Shown piece by piece: positions 1 to 8,015 of a stretch of DNA of 64,000 bases. The stretch lies in NCBI RefSeq assembly GCF_000711735.1, contig NZ_JONL01000001.1, positions 310,001 through 374,000 on the forward strand, written 5' to 3'. The stretch comes from Maridesulfovibrio frigidus DSM 17176. GTDB lineage: Bacteria; Desulfobacterota; Desulfovibrionia; Desulfovibrionales; Desulfovibrionaceae. A program made the position numbers and the translations under genes. The first letter of the stretch is position 1, and each line of letters starts with the position of its first letter. Below the pieces are notes generated by a model. It was not told the DNA's origin and searched no databases. It saw only the letters and a list, made by a program, of their open reading frames with translations.

Positions 1-393
1 GTTATTCGCAGTGGTAAATATGAAAAGTTCAGCAAGGCATTAGTAACAGTTGGAAAACCTGATGGTAATTTCAGCAAAACGGTCGGGCATAAACTAGAAG
101 TAGTTCCGCTTTCCGACCCTACACAAGCTAAAGTTGGTGACGAAATAGTTTTCAAAACTCTTTTCAAAGGAAAGCCTATTTCCGTAGAAAATGTTCTTGC
201 CTCTTATGATGGATTCTCACTTAATCCTAACACCTACGCCTATTTTACCGAACCTTACGGAGAAGGACTTGCTAAGGTTACAATCTCTCACCCGGGAGTC
301 TGGATGGTCCGTGTTCAGCATAAAATAGATAAACCAACAGCCGACTATGACAGCAATGTATTACGTGCAGTTCTAGTTTTCGAAGTTAAATAA
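1..393 (+). CDS. DUF4198 (NikK-like) protein, 3' end only
   Basis: The reading frame is open from base 1 and ends with TAA at 391-393, so only the C-terminal 130 residues are present; the start lies before the window. The text (KVGDEIVFKTLFKGKPIS, then HPGVWMVRVQHK) fits the DUF4198 family, periplasmic beta-sandwich proteins found with nickel and cobalt ECF transporters, where they are called NikK. The stop is directly followed by the ATG of the next gene, so the two are translationally coupled. A role in nickel uptake is inference from family and neighbour; the membrane and ATPase components are not in view and would lie upstream or elsewhere. Confidence 0.6.
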   Translation, partial: VIRSGKYEKFSKALVTVGKPDGNFSKTVGHKLEVVPLSDPTQAKVGDEIVFKTLFKGKPISVENVLASYDGFSLNPNTYAYFTEPYGEGLAKVTISHPGVWMVRVQHKIDKPTADYDSNVLRAVLVFEVK

Positions 394-864
394 ATGACAG
401 CGCCAAAAAAAACACCGACCGTAATATTAATTACGGTCGGCATCATCCTTTATTGTAGTACAGTTTGGGCACATGGAGTTTCTTATGAACTCCTCGAAGC
501 CTCTAAGACTATAACTTTTAAAACAGTATTTTCATCAGGAGAGCCTATCTCATACGGAGAAGTTTTAATATTTTCTCCAGAGGACTCTGAAATTGAATAT
601 CAAAACGGCAGAACGGATAAACTTGGGCAATTTTCATTCCTGCCGAATAAAAATGGAAAGTGGAAAATTGAGATAAATGGCGGGATGGGTCATAAAATAT
701 TTTTTGATATTGATATTACTGATTTGCATGGTGAAAATAAGATTGAAATACAGAACAAACCAACAACGTTCAAATCATCACTTTATATGCGAATAGCACT
801 GGGAATCAGTTTAATTTTTAATATGTTTTTAGCGTCACGAATCATTTGGATAAAAAAAGCCTAG
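394..864 (+). CDS. NikL-like nickel transport accessory protein
   Basis: This 156-residue protein has a signal peptide (about 1-26, ending VWA before HG), a short beta-rich periplasmic domain with the GEPISYGEVLIF, TDKLGQFSF and GGMGHK segments, and a C-terminal membrane helix at about 131-152. That layout and the terminal GMGH motif are typical of the small NikL component beside NikMQO-type ECF nickel transporters. It begins at the base after the stop of the DUF4198 gene. Hydrogenases of sulfate reducers need nickel, so the role fits the presumed host. No transporter genes follow: the next gene is on the other strand. The alternative is a generic carboxypeptidase-regulatory-like domain protein. 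Confidence 0.55.
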   Translation: MTAPKKTPTVILITVGIILYCSTVWAHGVSYELLEASKTITFKTVFSSGEPISYGEVLIFSPEDSEIEYQNGRTDKLGQFSFLPNKNGKWKIEINGGMGHKIFFDIDITDLHGENKIEIQNKPTTFKSSLYMRIALGISLIFNMFLASRIIWIKKA

Positions 865-867
865 CAA

Positions 868-1560
868 TCACAAAGTAAAACAAAAACATCCCGGAAAACA
901 GTATATTCCGTTGGCCTGCATCCAGTACCCCTGTTTACCGCTTTCATCTTCGTACAATCTGCTAAGCCCTATACGGATATAAACATCTTCACCTCCGGCA
1001 AGCAGAGTATTCAGTTCGTCCATTCTGTCTTGCTGAATATATTGTAGAACGCAAGAATGAAAGTTCAAATCCGCGATAGGAGTATACCCAAATATATCTC
1101 CAGACTTGTCCTGAAAACTTAACCGTATTTTTTTATCGCCACTTTCCATTGCAGAAAGAGACATCGACAACGGATTTACTCTAATAGTTTTTATTGAGAA
1201 TTCAGGAGGGCAGTCATAAGGAGCGCAACATACTTTAGATGAGATGACTCCCTTAAAAGCTTCACTTACTGAGTCGAATGCAGTTTGCTCAAGCACCCCT
1301 TTGAATGAATTATCATCCATCATCCCTAGCCACAAATCATTCACCATGTGGCAATCTTCAACATGCGGGCGGGTTGCTCCATCTATGGGAAAAACGGTTG
1401 CATCAACAAGCATCCCTGGACGAATTCCTTTCTGCGCAACAAGCTCTCTTGTTGCGTAAGGCAAAGGCCTATGACAAGTGCAGTTCTCTACATCAAGTAG
1501 AGCCATGCAAACATTATCAGTATCCTTAAAGCGAGTTATATCTGTAACCACTAACTTCAT
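868..1560 (-). CDS. Dual OB domain-like protein
   Basis: This 230-residue soluble protein has no signal peptide. It opens with MKLVVTDITR and continues CMALLDVENCTCHRPLP and RPGMLVDATVFPID, a pattern matching the dual OB-containing domain family: a first OB-like barrel at about 1-75 and a second near 165-230 (RLSFQDKSGDIFGYTPIADL to the end). Several Cys residues are scattered through it, including CHR, CHM, CCAPYDC and the C-terminal FPGCFCF. The family function is not established; nucleic-acid binding is only suggested by the OB fold. It stands alone, convergent with the NikL-like gene, with only 3 bases between stops. Confidence 0.45.
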   Translation of the reverse strand: MKLVVTDITRFKDTDNVCMALLDVENCTCHRPLPYATRELVAQKGIRPGMLVDATVFPIDGATRPHVEDCHMVNDLWLGMMDDNSFKGVLEQTAFDSVSEAFKGVISSKVCCAPYDCPPEFSIKTIRVNPLSMSLSAMESGDKKIRLSFQDKSGDIFGYTPIADLNFHSCVLQYIQQDRMDELNTLLAGGEDVYIRIGLSRLYEDESGKQGYWMQANGIYCFPGCFCFTL

Positions 1561-1844
1561 AATTACCCGTTCCCTCTGCCCAACCCCTCAGGCTCCATTT
1601 GAAAATAAATTCAGTGACCCATAATATTATAACTGTTATCCCTACAGACATTATTCGAATATGTCACCCTTAGAAGGCTGAATTAATGCAATTAAAATTT
1701 ATTTTGTGCTTTTTATAAAATCGAAAAACCACAAATTGTAAATCACCTTCTATAACATACAGACATAAATGATTATAAATTCGATCGGGACAAATTTCAA
1801 CAGCCCAAACCGCAAGAGGTCATTAACCTTTCATTTCAAACAAA
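1561..1844. other. AT-rich intergenic region
   Basis: This stretch, together with the terminator that follows it, separates the dual-OB gene from the phage-derived operon, both on the minus strand. I see no ORF, RNA gene or clear repeat. It should hold the promoter of the dual-OB gene, but no convincing -35/-10 pair stands out. Confidence 0.5.
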
Positions 1845-1874
1845 AAGCGGAGTCTTAAAAAAAAGACTCCGCTT
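1845..1874 (-). terminator. Rho-independent terminator of phage cassette
   Basis: Perfect 12-bp stem (1845-1856 with 1863-1874, AAGCGGAGTCTT and its complement) with an A6/T6 loop. On the minus strand it is followed by TTTTTG. It lies 20 bases after the portal gene stop and closes the phage-derived operon. Confidence 0.85.
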
Positions 1875-1893
1875 AAATGTTATTCAGCAAAAA

Positions 1894-3564
1894 TTATATT
1901 GAACTCATAATCTGCTCGGCCTTTCCGGCTATTCCCATAACATCACTGGTATTAAGGCCAGCTTGAGACAAATCCTTCATCATTCCAGCCCCCGCTGTTG
2001 CGGCAGCCATACCTTGTTGCATCCTCATTTGTTTACTTTGCATTTCTTGACGCTGAGCTCTGAATTTTTCAACTTCGCTATCAGAACGAACTATACCAAT
2101 TGGAACACCTATCAAGTCCGCATACTCATCAATGGCTCGGTCCATATCAACCTTATCTAAAACCTCAGGACTTGCTCCGGCAAGCCTGCCAACAAATTCA
2201 GATAGTGACTGGATTGACTGAGTGCCGACCATCTTCTGAGCCTGAGCCAGAATTGAGATGTAATCGATACGAATATCAGCACCCTCAAGGAAAGCAGGAG
2301 GGTCCGGCAATTCACCTGAACGAGTCAAAATTCCGAAAACTCGATCAATCAGCGGATCGAGGAGTTCGGTATGCTGACGTTCAATAACAGGTCCAAGTTG
2401 AATCAATTTTTCCTCATGCCGCTCAGCAACCTCAGCCGCTGTAATCATTTTACGATTAGACCCCGCCATCATCATGAAGACATCATTATAAAAGCCTTCA
2501 CGAATTGCAGTTCGAACGTCCTGAATCTTAGCACTGACTCCGCCAAGATCTGGCCGAACCTGATAAAGCGGCGAGATGGAATCCTGCTGGTTCTGCTCCA
2601 CCGGATTTTGTCCACCGGGAAGAAGATTCAAACGCCTCGAGTACATGGACGGAACCTTCATGGGCGGACGAAGTGTAAGATGCACAGCCTGTATCTGGCT
2701 TTTGCTCATCTCCATCAACATTTTCACATCAGCTAGGACATCCATTCCCGGTGAACGCCCATATACATCCATAGCAGAAGTATCCCAGCGCGGGGCCATG
2801 TACGGATTCTCCATAAATCCGCTCTCGGAAAGGATCTCATTACCTCTGCCGCTAAGCATAAACACAGACTCAAACGGCATATTCTGTTTGTCTATCTTAT
2901 CTGAATCAAACTCGTCACGTGGCTGAACAGCATGAAGGACATCAAACCAATGATCACGATTGCTTTTGAGGCTTGTACGAACCGTTGCCGGAAGAGCATC
3001 AATACCAAATCTTTTTTCAAGCTGCCGCGCCGTCATTTTAAATTCACGGTAGACAGTATCAACGCGCCCCTGCGCATCAGTTGCTAGACAATACTCTCCA
3101 GCAGTTAAAGTGCGAAATCTAATTCCACGCTCATCATCCGGTTCACAATACAAAATACCAGTCCCAAACCCAGCAAGCTCTGTATAGAGCGAATGGATAC
3201 AGGAATAAAAGTTACTCCGCGCCAATGCTCTGTACATGACGGTTTCAACTTTTGAAATCCAGTCACGCACACTTTTATGTTTAGCCATATCACGATCAGC
3301 AATACCAAGCCTGAACCACGGACGAGCAGGAGAAGTCAAACCACCTTGAAGACCGGCTGCAAGAATCCGCAATGATCTTGTAGCCGTTGAATCAATTATG
3401 CGGTTGCCCTTTCTACGCCCGTCGTTAGGCTGACTTCCAGCATAAAGCCCTTTTCGCGGAAGGATATAATCACTTATTTCTTTCCAATGCCCCTCCCAAG
3501 AACTGCGTTCCTGTAAGAGAGACTTTAAACGCGATTCGTACCTATTTTTATTATTCGAATTCAT
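1894..3564 (-). CDS. Phage portal (head-to-tail connector) protein
   Basis: This 556-residue protein matches the podovirus head-tail connector family (Bbp21/T7 gp8-like). Its N-terminus has the typical RYESRLKSLLQERSSWEGHW and ISDYILPRKGLY segments, then LAAGLQGGLTSPARPWFRL; the middle has the STLRPP-type segment (LTLRPPMKVPS) and TAAEVAERHEEK. The C-terminal 60 residues are Gln/Met-rich with a predicted helix. Portal dodecamers sit at the capsid vertex and form the DNA entry channel. Length is normal for the family and no frameshift is seen. It is the last gene of the operon; a capsid gene would be expected next but a terminator follows. Confidence 0.88.
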   Translation of the reverse strand: MNSNNKNRYESRLKSLLQERSSWEGHWKEISDYILPRKGLYAGSQPNDGRRKGNRIIDSTATRSLRILAAGLQGGLTSPARPWFRLGIADRDMAKHKSVRDWISKVETVMYRALARSNFYSCIHSLYTELAGFGTGILYCEPDDERGIRFRTLTAGEYCLATDAQGRVDTVYREFKMTARQLEKRFGIDALPATVRTSLKSNRDHWFDVLHAVQPRDEFDSDKIDKQNMPFESVFMLSGRGNEILSESGFMENPYMAPRWDTSAMDVYGRSPGMDVLADVKMLMEMSKSQIQAVHLTLRPPMKVPSMYSRRLNLLPGGQNPVEQNQQDSISPLYQVRPDLGGVSAKIQDVRTAIREGFYNDVFMMMAGSNRKMITAAEVAERHEEKLIQLGPVIERQHTELLDPLIDRVFGILTRSGELPDPPAFLEGADIRIDYISILAQAQKMVGTQSIQSLSEFVGRLAGASPEVLDKVDMDRAIDEYADLIGVPIGIVRSDSEVEKFRAQRQEMQSKQMRMQQGMAAATAGAGMMKDLSQAGLNTSDVMGIAGKAEQIMSSI

Positions 3565-3632
3565 TTTTTAACCGATATTACCTTTAAATTTAAAGGGGCT
3601 TTCAATGTCCCTCTGTGTTTAACACCAACTGT

Positions 3633-3752
3633 TTATATCTTTTCACACACCAACTTTACTATTTTTTTACACTTAGGACACTTAACCTGCACTTCGATCA
3701 GTTGCCCTTTCATTAACAATCTTCCGCAAACCGGACATCTGTGATCAATCAT
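3633..3752 (-). CDS. Com-like small zinc-ribbon protein
   Basis: A 39-residue ORF, too short for standard calling. It starts MIDHRCPVCGRLL and has two CxxC knuckles (CPVC and CPKC, 15 residues apart), then KLVCEKI. This is the form of the Com family, small zinc proteins that in phage Mu bind mRNA to switch on translation of the mom DNA-modification gene. Its ATG overlaps the stop of the 159-residue upstream gene as ATGA, so translation is coupled. Role by family resemblance only; a generic rubredoxin-like or zinc-ribbon phage protein is the alternative. Confidence 0.6.
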   Translation of the reverse strand: MIDHRCPVCGRLLMKGQLIEVQVKCPKCKKIVKLVCEKI

Positions 3753-4228
3753 TGCATCACTCCTTTTGAGTTCTGTAGAATCTTCTTCTGAACTTTCGCC
3801 CCAGCGGCAACTCCGTCCGGCCCGGTAAGAATAGTATTCTTCCTGCCAAGCGAATGAACTTGCCTCATCCGCCCTTCAGTCGCCCGCCTAGTTTTTATTT
3901 TCAAATCTAGATCGGCGTTCTGCGCATCAACTTCTCTTTTACGAATATCATTCGGGTGTAGCCATTCATTATCAATCTGGCTAAACCCTGCATTCGTCAT
4001 TTCCCCTGGGGTATACCAATGTCCAGTTTTCTCCGAAAACGTCCAATCCTCCGGCACTCCCCATCCAGCCGGAGCTTTAAGCCCTTTGGAGTTAGACGAA
4101 GGATTTGTCCCGTATGTTGTTTTATGCCACTTAAAGTAACCATTAAAACCGGGAGAACCGTAATCATACCAAACATTCGATTCATTGCCATTGGCAGTTG
4201 GAAGAGTTGGTCTATAATAATCGCTCAT
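3749..4228 (-). CDS. Small phage protein, portal-associated, unknown function
   Basis: This 159-residue protein is rich in Trp, Tyr and Gly in its first 95 residues and charged and helical after that. Near the C-terminus it carries RKNTILTGPDGVAAGA, which resembles RSSTVLTGGQGVLGQ in the next gene upstream. Short proteins with such motifs are common between terminase and portal genes of podoviruses, but their job is not known. The start has a GAGG ribosome site. The stop overlaps the start of the Com-like gene by four bases. Confidence 0.6.
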   Translation of the reverse strand: MSDYYRPTLPTANGNESNVWYDYGSPGFNGYFKWHKTTYGTNPSSNSKGLKAPAGWGVPEDWTFSEKTGHWYTPGEMTNAGFSQIDNEWLHPNDIRKREVDAQNADLDLKIKTRRATEGRMRQVHSLGRKNTILTGPDGVAAGAKVQKKILQNSKGVMQ

Positions 4229-4239
4229 TATTTAAACCT

Positions 4240-4503
4240 CTACTGCCCGAGCTTGGTTTTCTGCCCAAGTAAAGTTGCGTTATCAGTCTCAGATTGGCCG
4301 AGCACGCCCTGCCCACCAGTGAGGACTGTCGAACTTCTGCCCTTTTTAAGTCTATCAAGTTCACGCATTTTTTTGGCCTTTAGAGCCTCTTCACTTTGCT
4401 GCAAATCAGCATCAAGCACTGGCGGAGCCGGTGCCGATGTTACAGGTGGCGCCGGCGCTGCTGCTATAGGTGTTGATGGTGATTTAGATCCAGATCCGCC
4501 CAT
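4240..4503 (-). CDS. Small Pro/Ala-rich phage protein
   Basis: An 87-residue protein with a low-complexity N-terminus (Ala/Pro/Val repeats, PAPPV twice), a charged helix (about 42-60) and a C-terminal RSSTVLTGGQGV then TLLGQKTKLGQ. The ATG at 4503 is preferred over the one six bases upstream because AAGGGG lies about 7 bases before it, while the upstream ATG would be almost on top of that site. Similar short proteins sit near portal genes in podoviruses; function unknown. Confidence 0.55.
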   Translation of the reverse strand: MGGSGSKSPSTPIAAAPAPPVTSAPAPPVLDADLQQSEEALKAKKMRELDRLKKGRSSTVLTGGQGVLGQSETDNATLLGQKTKLGQ

Positions 4504-4544
4504 GATCATTCCCCTTTTTTAAAGTTTAAATTTTATATGCCGCC

Positions 4545-5111
4545 TTACGAAAGCTGCTTATCTTGACTATTTCTAACCGCACAAAAAATTACGGCATCCA
4601 CACTTTTATCCTCGGCTGCAAAGTATGTAGCCTGTGGAATAATACCAATTTTTGAGAACCCTGACTTTTCAGCCATCTGACATGCAAGCGGATTGCAAGA
4701 TGGTATCAATCCCTTGATGCAATCCATGACATACCGCCCCGCGACGTCACGCGCTGTCAGTAAATGACGCAAAACACCTTTTCCCATTTTCAAAGTGCCT
4801 TCTCTATAAAAGCCCGGCATTATGGCCAAATGAACAAAACAAGAGCGATGAGCCAAACCATTTACCCAGAACATTCCCGAAGGTTTATTTCCTTTAAATC
4901 CAAAGAAAAAATGTTGCCCCTTATCATTTGCAAGTTTTTTAAATTCCTCAAAACATTCTACAGAACCATCATAGAAAACAGTCGGGATATGGCCAGCCTG
5001 CGACATCACATCCCAGAACCATTTCAAGTGCCCCTCTGTTAGGCTCAAAGTTCCGTCCAGATCTCTATATTTGTAGAATACAAAACCTCCATCCACCTCA
5101 AAACCGTACAT
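4545..5111 (-). CDS. Phage GNAT-like protein
   Basis: This 188-residue protein has the alternating strand/helix text of a GNAT acetyltransferase. A region near 65-110 (FFFGFKGNKPSGMFWVNGLAHRSCFVHLAI) would hold the strands around the acyl-CoA site, and the tail has ACQMAEKSGFSKIGIIP, a typical GNAT ending. The substrate is unknown. Its ATG shares a base with the terminase stop (TAATG) and is served by GGAGGG inside terL. Phage Mu Mom, a DNA-modifying enzyme, is also described as GNAT-fold, which makes the Com-like gene downstream noteworthy. The GNAT call rests on pattern only. Confidence 0.55.
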   Translation of the reverse strand: MYGFEVDGGFVFYKYRDLDGTLSLTEGHLKWFWDVMSQAGHIPTVFYDGSVECFEEFKKLANDKGQHFFFGFKGNKPSGMFWVNGLAHRSCFVHLAIMPGFYREGTLKMGKGVLRHLLTARDVAGRYVMDCIKGLIPSCNPLACQMAEKSGFSKIGIIPQATYFAAEDKSVDAVIFCAVRNSQDKQLS

Positions 5112-6652
5112 TATTGCCCTCCAGTAAAAATGTCGTAATCCATAATGCCCTGAATAGATTCGTGATGCTGAACATCATTTTGCGGATTCGGAAAAACAGC
5201 TCCCAGTGCCGGATCCATAATCCGCGCCATGCAATCGAGCATGTCGTCATGCGGAGCGACTGGAAATGCTAGAAATTCGTCATCAATAAACTCCCGCACC
5301 AAATCTCTTTCACGGCCCTGATGATCCATGAACCGCCCTCGCCAAGGCAGCCAAAACCGTCCCTGCTCAAAAATAGGAACCAACTTTCGAATGCGGTCGG
5401 TTTTAGGAATATTTCCACCCATCGGTTCTATGGAAAATCTGTAATTCTGCTCGCCCATCACATACTGCATATGCTCAACATCCGCTTGCTGACCGTATTT
5501 CTCATAACCGACAATTTGCGGCGAATACGTTCTGTGCAATCTGAATAAAGCCCTTGCGCGCTCAGTCAGATTGAGACGATCTCGAATGCCATCAATCAAG
5601 TAATAATTCCGGTCCGGACCTAGCCCAATGACGAGCATTACGGTGTAATCACTACCAACCTTTTTCTCGCTTGCTGGATCCACAAGCAGATAGCGATTAA
5701 ACTCACGCCACCTAGGCTTGCCGCCTTGAGCATGCTGGTCCCAGCGATTGATCCATTCTTCCTTAAACCCTTGAACATCATCAGCTCTTGGGTCCTGCAT
5801 CATCTGGCAACCGAAAACATAAGGCCCCATTTCACGCCTTTTAGTTTCAAGCTGCTCTCTGGTAAGCAAAACAGGATCTCCTTCAAGAGTTCCATCCGCC
5901 GTTGCCGGAAAAATTCTCGGGATTGCGGCCTGCCGTTTCAAAATATCGCGGTAGGTATCATTAAAATGATAGCGGGTTCCAATATACCTCTTAACCCCTT
6001 CACGGGTACCTAGATTAATGGATAAAGCCCACGCCTCGGTAGTTTTGAAAATCATATCCGGTGTTGAAACAGAGTCCCGCGTAACCACATCATCATAAAT
6101 TAATCTCGAAAAATGCTTGCCTGTCGGCTGTCCATCCACAAGCCCCCATCCTTCGACAGTCGCTTCCTTAGGATTTGATTTACGTTTGACAATTATCCCG
6201 TCCTCTTCCGACCACTTAGGTGAATCTTTTTTAGGATTCGCCCATAACACGTCTGAATAGCACTGCTTTAAAAGCTCGTTGCGCTCAAATTCCATTTTTA
6301 TCTGACGCAGAAAACCCTTCGCAATGGGCCGGGTATGACTGAAAATTCCAACGGTGACTTCAGGGTCACGCAAAACATCCTGAATAGTCAGTGCGAACGT
6401 AATAATCGTCGATTTATAATGTTCACGGCTCCACAAATCGAGATGCCCATCAGAATCACGCTGAACGTCCTGACACCTAGCAAAAACCCAGTCATTGTTG
6501 GCATCCGCCCGTCCGAGAAGCCTTGTCAGCAAAAAAAACAAGTCGTTCCTGCCAAGCTCAGCCATTACCTGTAAAACTTCTTTCTTATCCTCCGCTTGAC
6601 GAAGCACGGCGGCATACCAATTATTAGCACTGCTCAGATCCGTAAATTTCAT
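5111..6652 (-). CDS. terL: Phage terminase large subunit
   Basis: This 513-residue protein is the DNA-packaging motor ATPase plus nuclease. A deviant Walker A region lies near 75-82 (REHYKST), Walker B is RLIYDDVV (Asp-Asp near 187-188), and the coupling motif is GTRYH near 225-229. The C-terminal RNase H-like nuclease starts with LLVDPASEK (Asp near 325) and ends with APHDDMLD. All expected catalytic acids are present, so the enzyme looks intact. The ATG at 6652 is chosen because GGGAG lies 8 bases before it. It overlaps the small upstream gene by 29 bases. Confidence 0.9.
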   Translation of the reverse strand: MKFTDLSSANNWYAAVLRQAEDKKEVLQVMAELGRNDLFFLLTRLLGRADANNDWVFARCQDVQRDSDGHLDLWSREHYKSTIITFALTIQDVLRDPEVTVGIFSHTRPIAKGFLRQIKMEFERNELLKQCYSDVLWANPKKDSPKWSEEDGIIVKRKSNPKEATVEGWGLVDGQPTGKHFSRLIYDDVVTRDSVSTPDMIFKTTEAWALSINLGTREGVKRYIGTRYHFNDTYRDILKRQAAIPRIFPATADGTLEGDPVLLTREQLETKRREMGPYVFGCQMMQDPRADDVQGFKEEWINRWDQHAQGGKPRWREFNRYLLVDPASEKKVGSDYTVMLVIGLGPDRNYYLIDGIRDRLNLTERARALFRLHRTYSPQIVGYEKYGQQADVEHMQYVMGEQNYRFSIEPMGGNIPKTDRIRKLVPIFEQGRFWLPWRGRFMDHQGRERDLVREFIDDEFLAFPVAPHDDMLDCMARIMDPALGAVFPNPQNDVQHHESIQGIMDYDIFTGGQ

Positions 6653-6914
6653 CAAGCTTCTCCCTAAGTTCAGGACTTATTGTTTTGCTGGCCGCACGTT
6701 TTTTTGCAGGCGCAGCATCCTTTTTAACTTCACCGATACACCAAGCCTTCCTTTCCATGTCATGCCTTTTATGCATGATGTCGAGTTTCGCTTTTAAATC
6801 TTTCACCATATCCGAGTCGCTTGATTCCACAGCGAGAGCAAATACTCCCCGAAACCTTTCGAGCTCCTCCTTCTGACGTTTAACAACTCCACTTTTACTT
6901 ACTTCTTTACTCAC
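6624..6914 (-). CDS. Possible terminase small subunit
   Basis: A charged, mostly helical protein of about 96 residues immediately before and overlapping terL, the usual place for the small terminase subunit that recognises phage DNA. The sequence does not match a small-terminase family I can name. It has a long amphipathic region (KRQKEELERFRG to KLDIMHKRHDME) and an Ala/Lys-rich linker. A GTG at 6914 has GAGGG about 8 bases upstream; a GTG 15 bases earlier would add five residues. Function is inferred from position. Confidence 0.5.
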   Translation of the reverse strand: MSKEVSKSGVVKRQKEELERFRGVFALAVESSDSDMVKDLKAKLDIMHKRHDMERKAWCIGEVKKDAAPAKKRAASKTISPELREKLDEIYGSEQC

Positions 6915-6961
6915 AAATTTCGCCCTCACAGCTCCGAATAAATTGAGATCTTTTTCGCGTG

Positions 6962-7186
6962 TTAATGAACACTTTTTTCTCCTAAAGCTTCATACACTCC
7001 AGCCTCTGCCTTTCTCATGCACTTGCGGCATAAATGCGCCTCACGGAAAACAATTTTTCCGGCAAAACGAGTTTCCATCCTAAAATATTCAAGATGATCA
7101 GTCCGTCCGCAACAATCACATCTACGTCCTTCAAAAGAGCCGCCTAACCATGTTGCCGTGTCGGCAAGTAATGCTGTAACAATCAT
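6962..7186 (-). CDS. Small zinc-finger phage protein
   Basis: A 74-residue protein with CDCCGRTDH and, about 30 residues later, CRKCMRK: two CxxC pairs that should bind one zinc. The text between (RMETRFAGKIVFREAHLC) resembles treble-clef or ribbon proteins of phages. Its start overlaps the stop of the upstream gene as ATGA. No specific function can be given. Confidence 0.55.
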   Translation of the reverse strand: MIVTALLADTATWLGGSFEGRRCDCCGRTDHLEYFRMETRFAGKIVFREAHLCRKCMRKAEAGVYEALGEKSVH

Positions 7187-7395
7187 TTGAACGCCTCATA
7201 AACAGCCCGAGCCGTAACCCCGACAAGAACAGTTGCAGTTCCCCAAACAGTACGTTCAAGGTTGCGGAACTTTTCCGCATGAGTGTGACACCGTCTAGCT
7301 CCATTAATTTCAGAAATATCCTCCTGAATTGACTTGACCCGTTCATCAATGCGAATCAGCAGATCCTGTAATTCACCTCTTTCTTCAGCCACCAT
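7183..7395 (-). CDS. XhlA-like holin accessory protein
   Basis: A 70-residue protein with an N-terminal amphipathic helix or coiled coil (GELQDLLIRIDERVKSIQED) and one C-terminal membrane helix (TVWGTATVLVGVTARAVYEAF). This layout is that of hemolysin XhlA-type phage proteins that help release cell contents. It overlaps the holin gene by 11 bases. The family call rests on size, topology and neighbour. Confidence 0.5.
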   Translation of the reverse strand: MVAEERGELQDLLIRIDERVKSIQEDISEINGARRCHTHAEKFRNLERTVWGTATVLVGVTARAVYEAFK

Positions 7396-7774
7396 TTTCC
7401 CTCCATGCTTTAGTTACTTTTTCCGCACTTCTACCCACAACATAACCGCCAAGACCAAGCTCCATCAGAGACCAAAGCTGCTTAGGCAAATCAAGTATCG
7501 GTGCTTCATCCCAGAACAAAGCCATATACGGATACAACAGGTAATTGTTTGCCACGATGGCGATAATCGTCAGCATTAGAATCGGCCGCCATGACCGCTG
7601 AAGCCAGTTGCCTGACATTTCAGCGAGCATAACTTTCAGCCTAGATTCAATTTCAACGAGCTCCCCGCGACTTTGGAGTTCCACAAGCCTAAGCTTAGCT
7701 TTCTCCCTTTCTCCAGCATCAGGCCAAATCTTATCAATAATGGTCGATCCAATATCAATAATTGAACCGATCAT
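7385..7774 (-). CDS. Three-TM holin family protein
   Basis: This 129-residue protein has a charged helical N-terminal half (DAGEREKAKLRLVELQSRGEL) followed by WRPILMLTIIAIVANNYLLYPYMALF and a Gly-rich hydrophobic tail (LMELGLGGYVVGRSAEK). It fits the 3TM holin family (Holin_3TMs), known from prophages and from gene transfer agents, where it permeabilises the membrane for particle release. GGAGG lies before its ATG, which overlaps the upstream stop as ATGA. No endolysin gene accompanies it. Confidence 0.75.
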   Translation of the reverse strand: MIGSIIDIGSTIIDKIWPDAGEREKAKLRLVELQSRGELVEIESRLKVMLAEMSGNWLQRSWRPILMLTIIAIVANNYLLYPYMALFWDEAPILDLPKQLWSLMELGLGGYVVGRSAEKVTKAWRENGG

Positions 7775-7980
7775 GCCATTCCTCCAGCTCCATCACGATG
7801 CTCTCTAGACTCCCAGCTACTTAGGCCCGGCACATTGCGTTTTGTTTTGTAATCACCAAGACAAAGACCTAGCTCCAGCCAGTCAGGATTATCCTCAACA
7901 AAACGTCCATAATTTTTTAACAATCGCCTGTTCTCTAATGGGTACAGAGCAGCGAGTGTTGCAGTTGAACTTTCATTCAT
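7771..7980 (-). CDS. Small phage-operon leader protein, unknown
   Basis: A 69-residue soluble protein (MNESSTATLAALYPLENRRL...) and the first gene of the phage-derived operon. The ATG at 7980 has AAGGAGG about 6 bases upstream, so the longer frame back to 8010 is not used. Similar short proteins precede holin genes in Desulfovibrio-type prophages; no function is known. The stop overlaps the holin start. Confidence 0.5.
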   Translation of the reverse strand: MNESSTATLAALYPLENRRLLKNYGRFVEDNPDWLELGLCLGDYKTKRNVPGLSSWESREHRDGAGGMA

Positions 7981-8015
7981 TTCTTCCTCCTTATGTACAA
8001 AGAATATCAAGAAGG

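Noticed and set aside
4019-4522. 167-codon frame on the plus strand in the phage cassette
   Set aside because: Antisense to two small phage genes that have ribosome sites and coupled starts.
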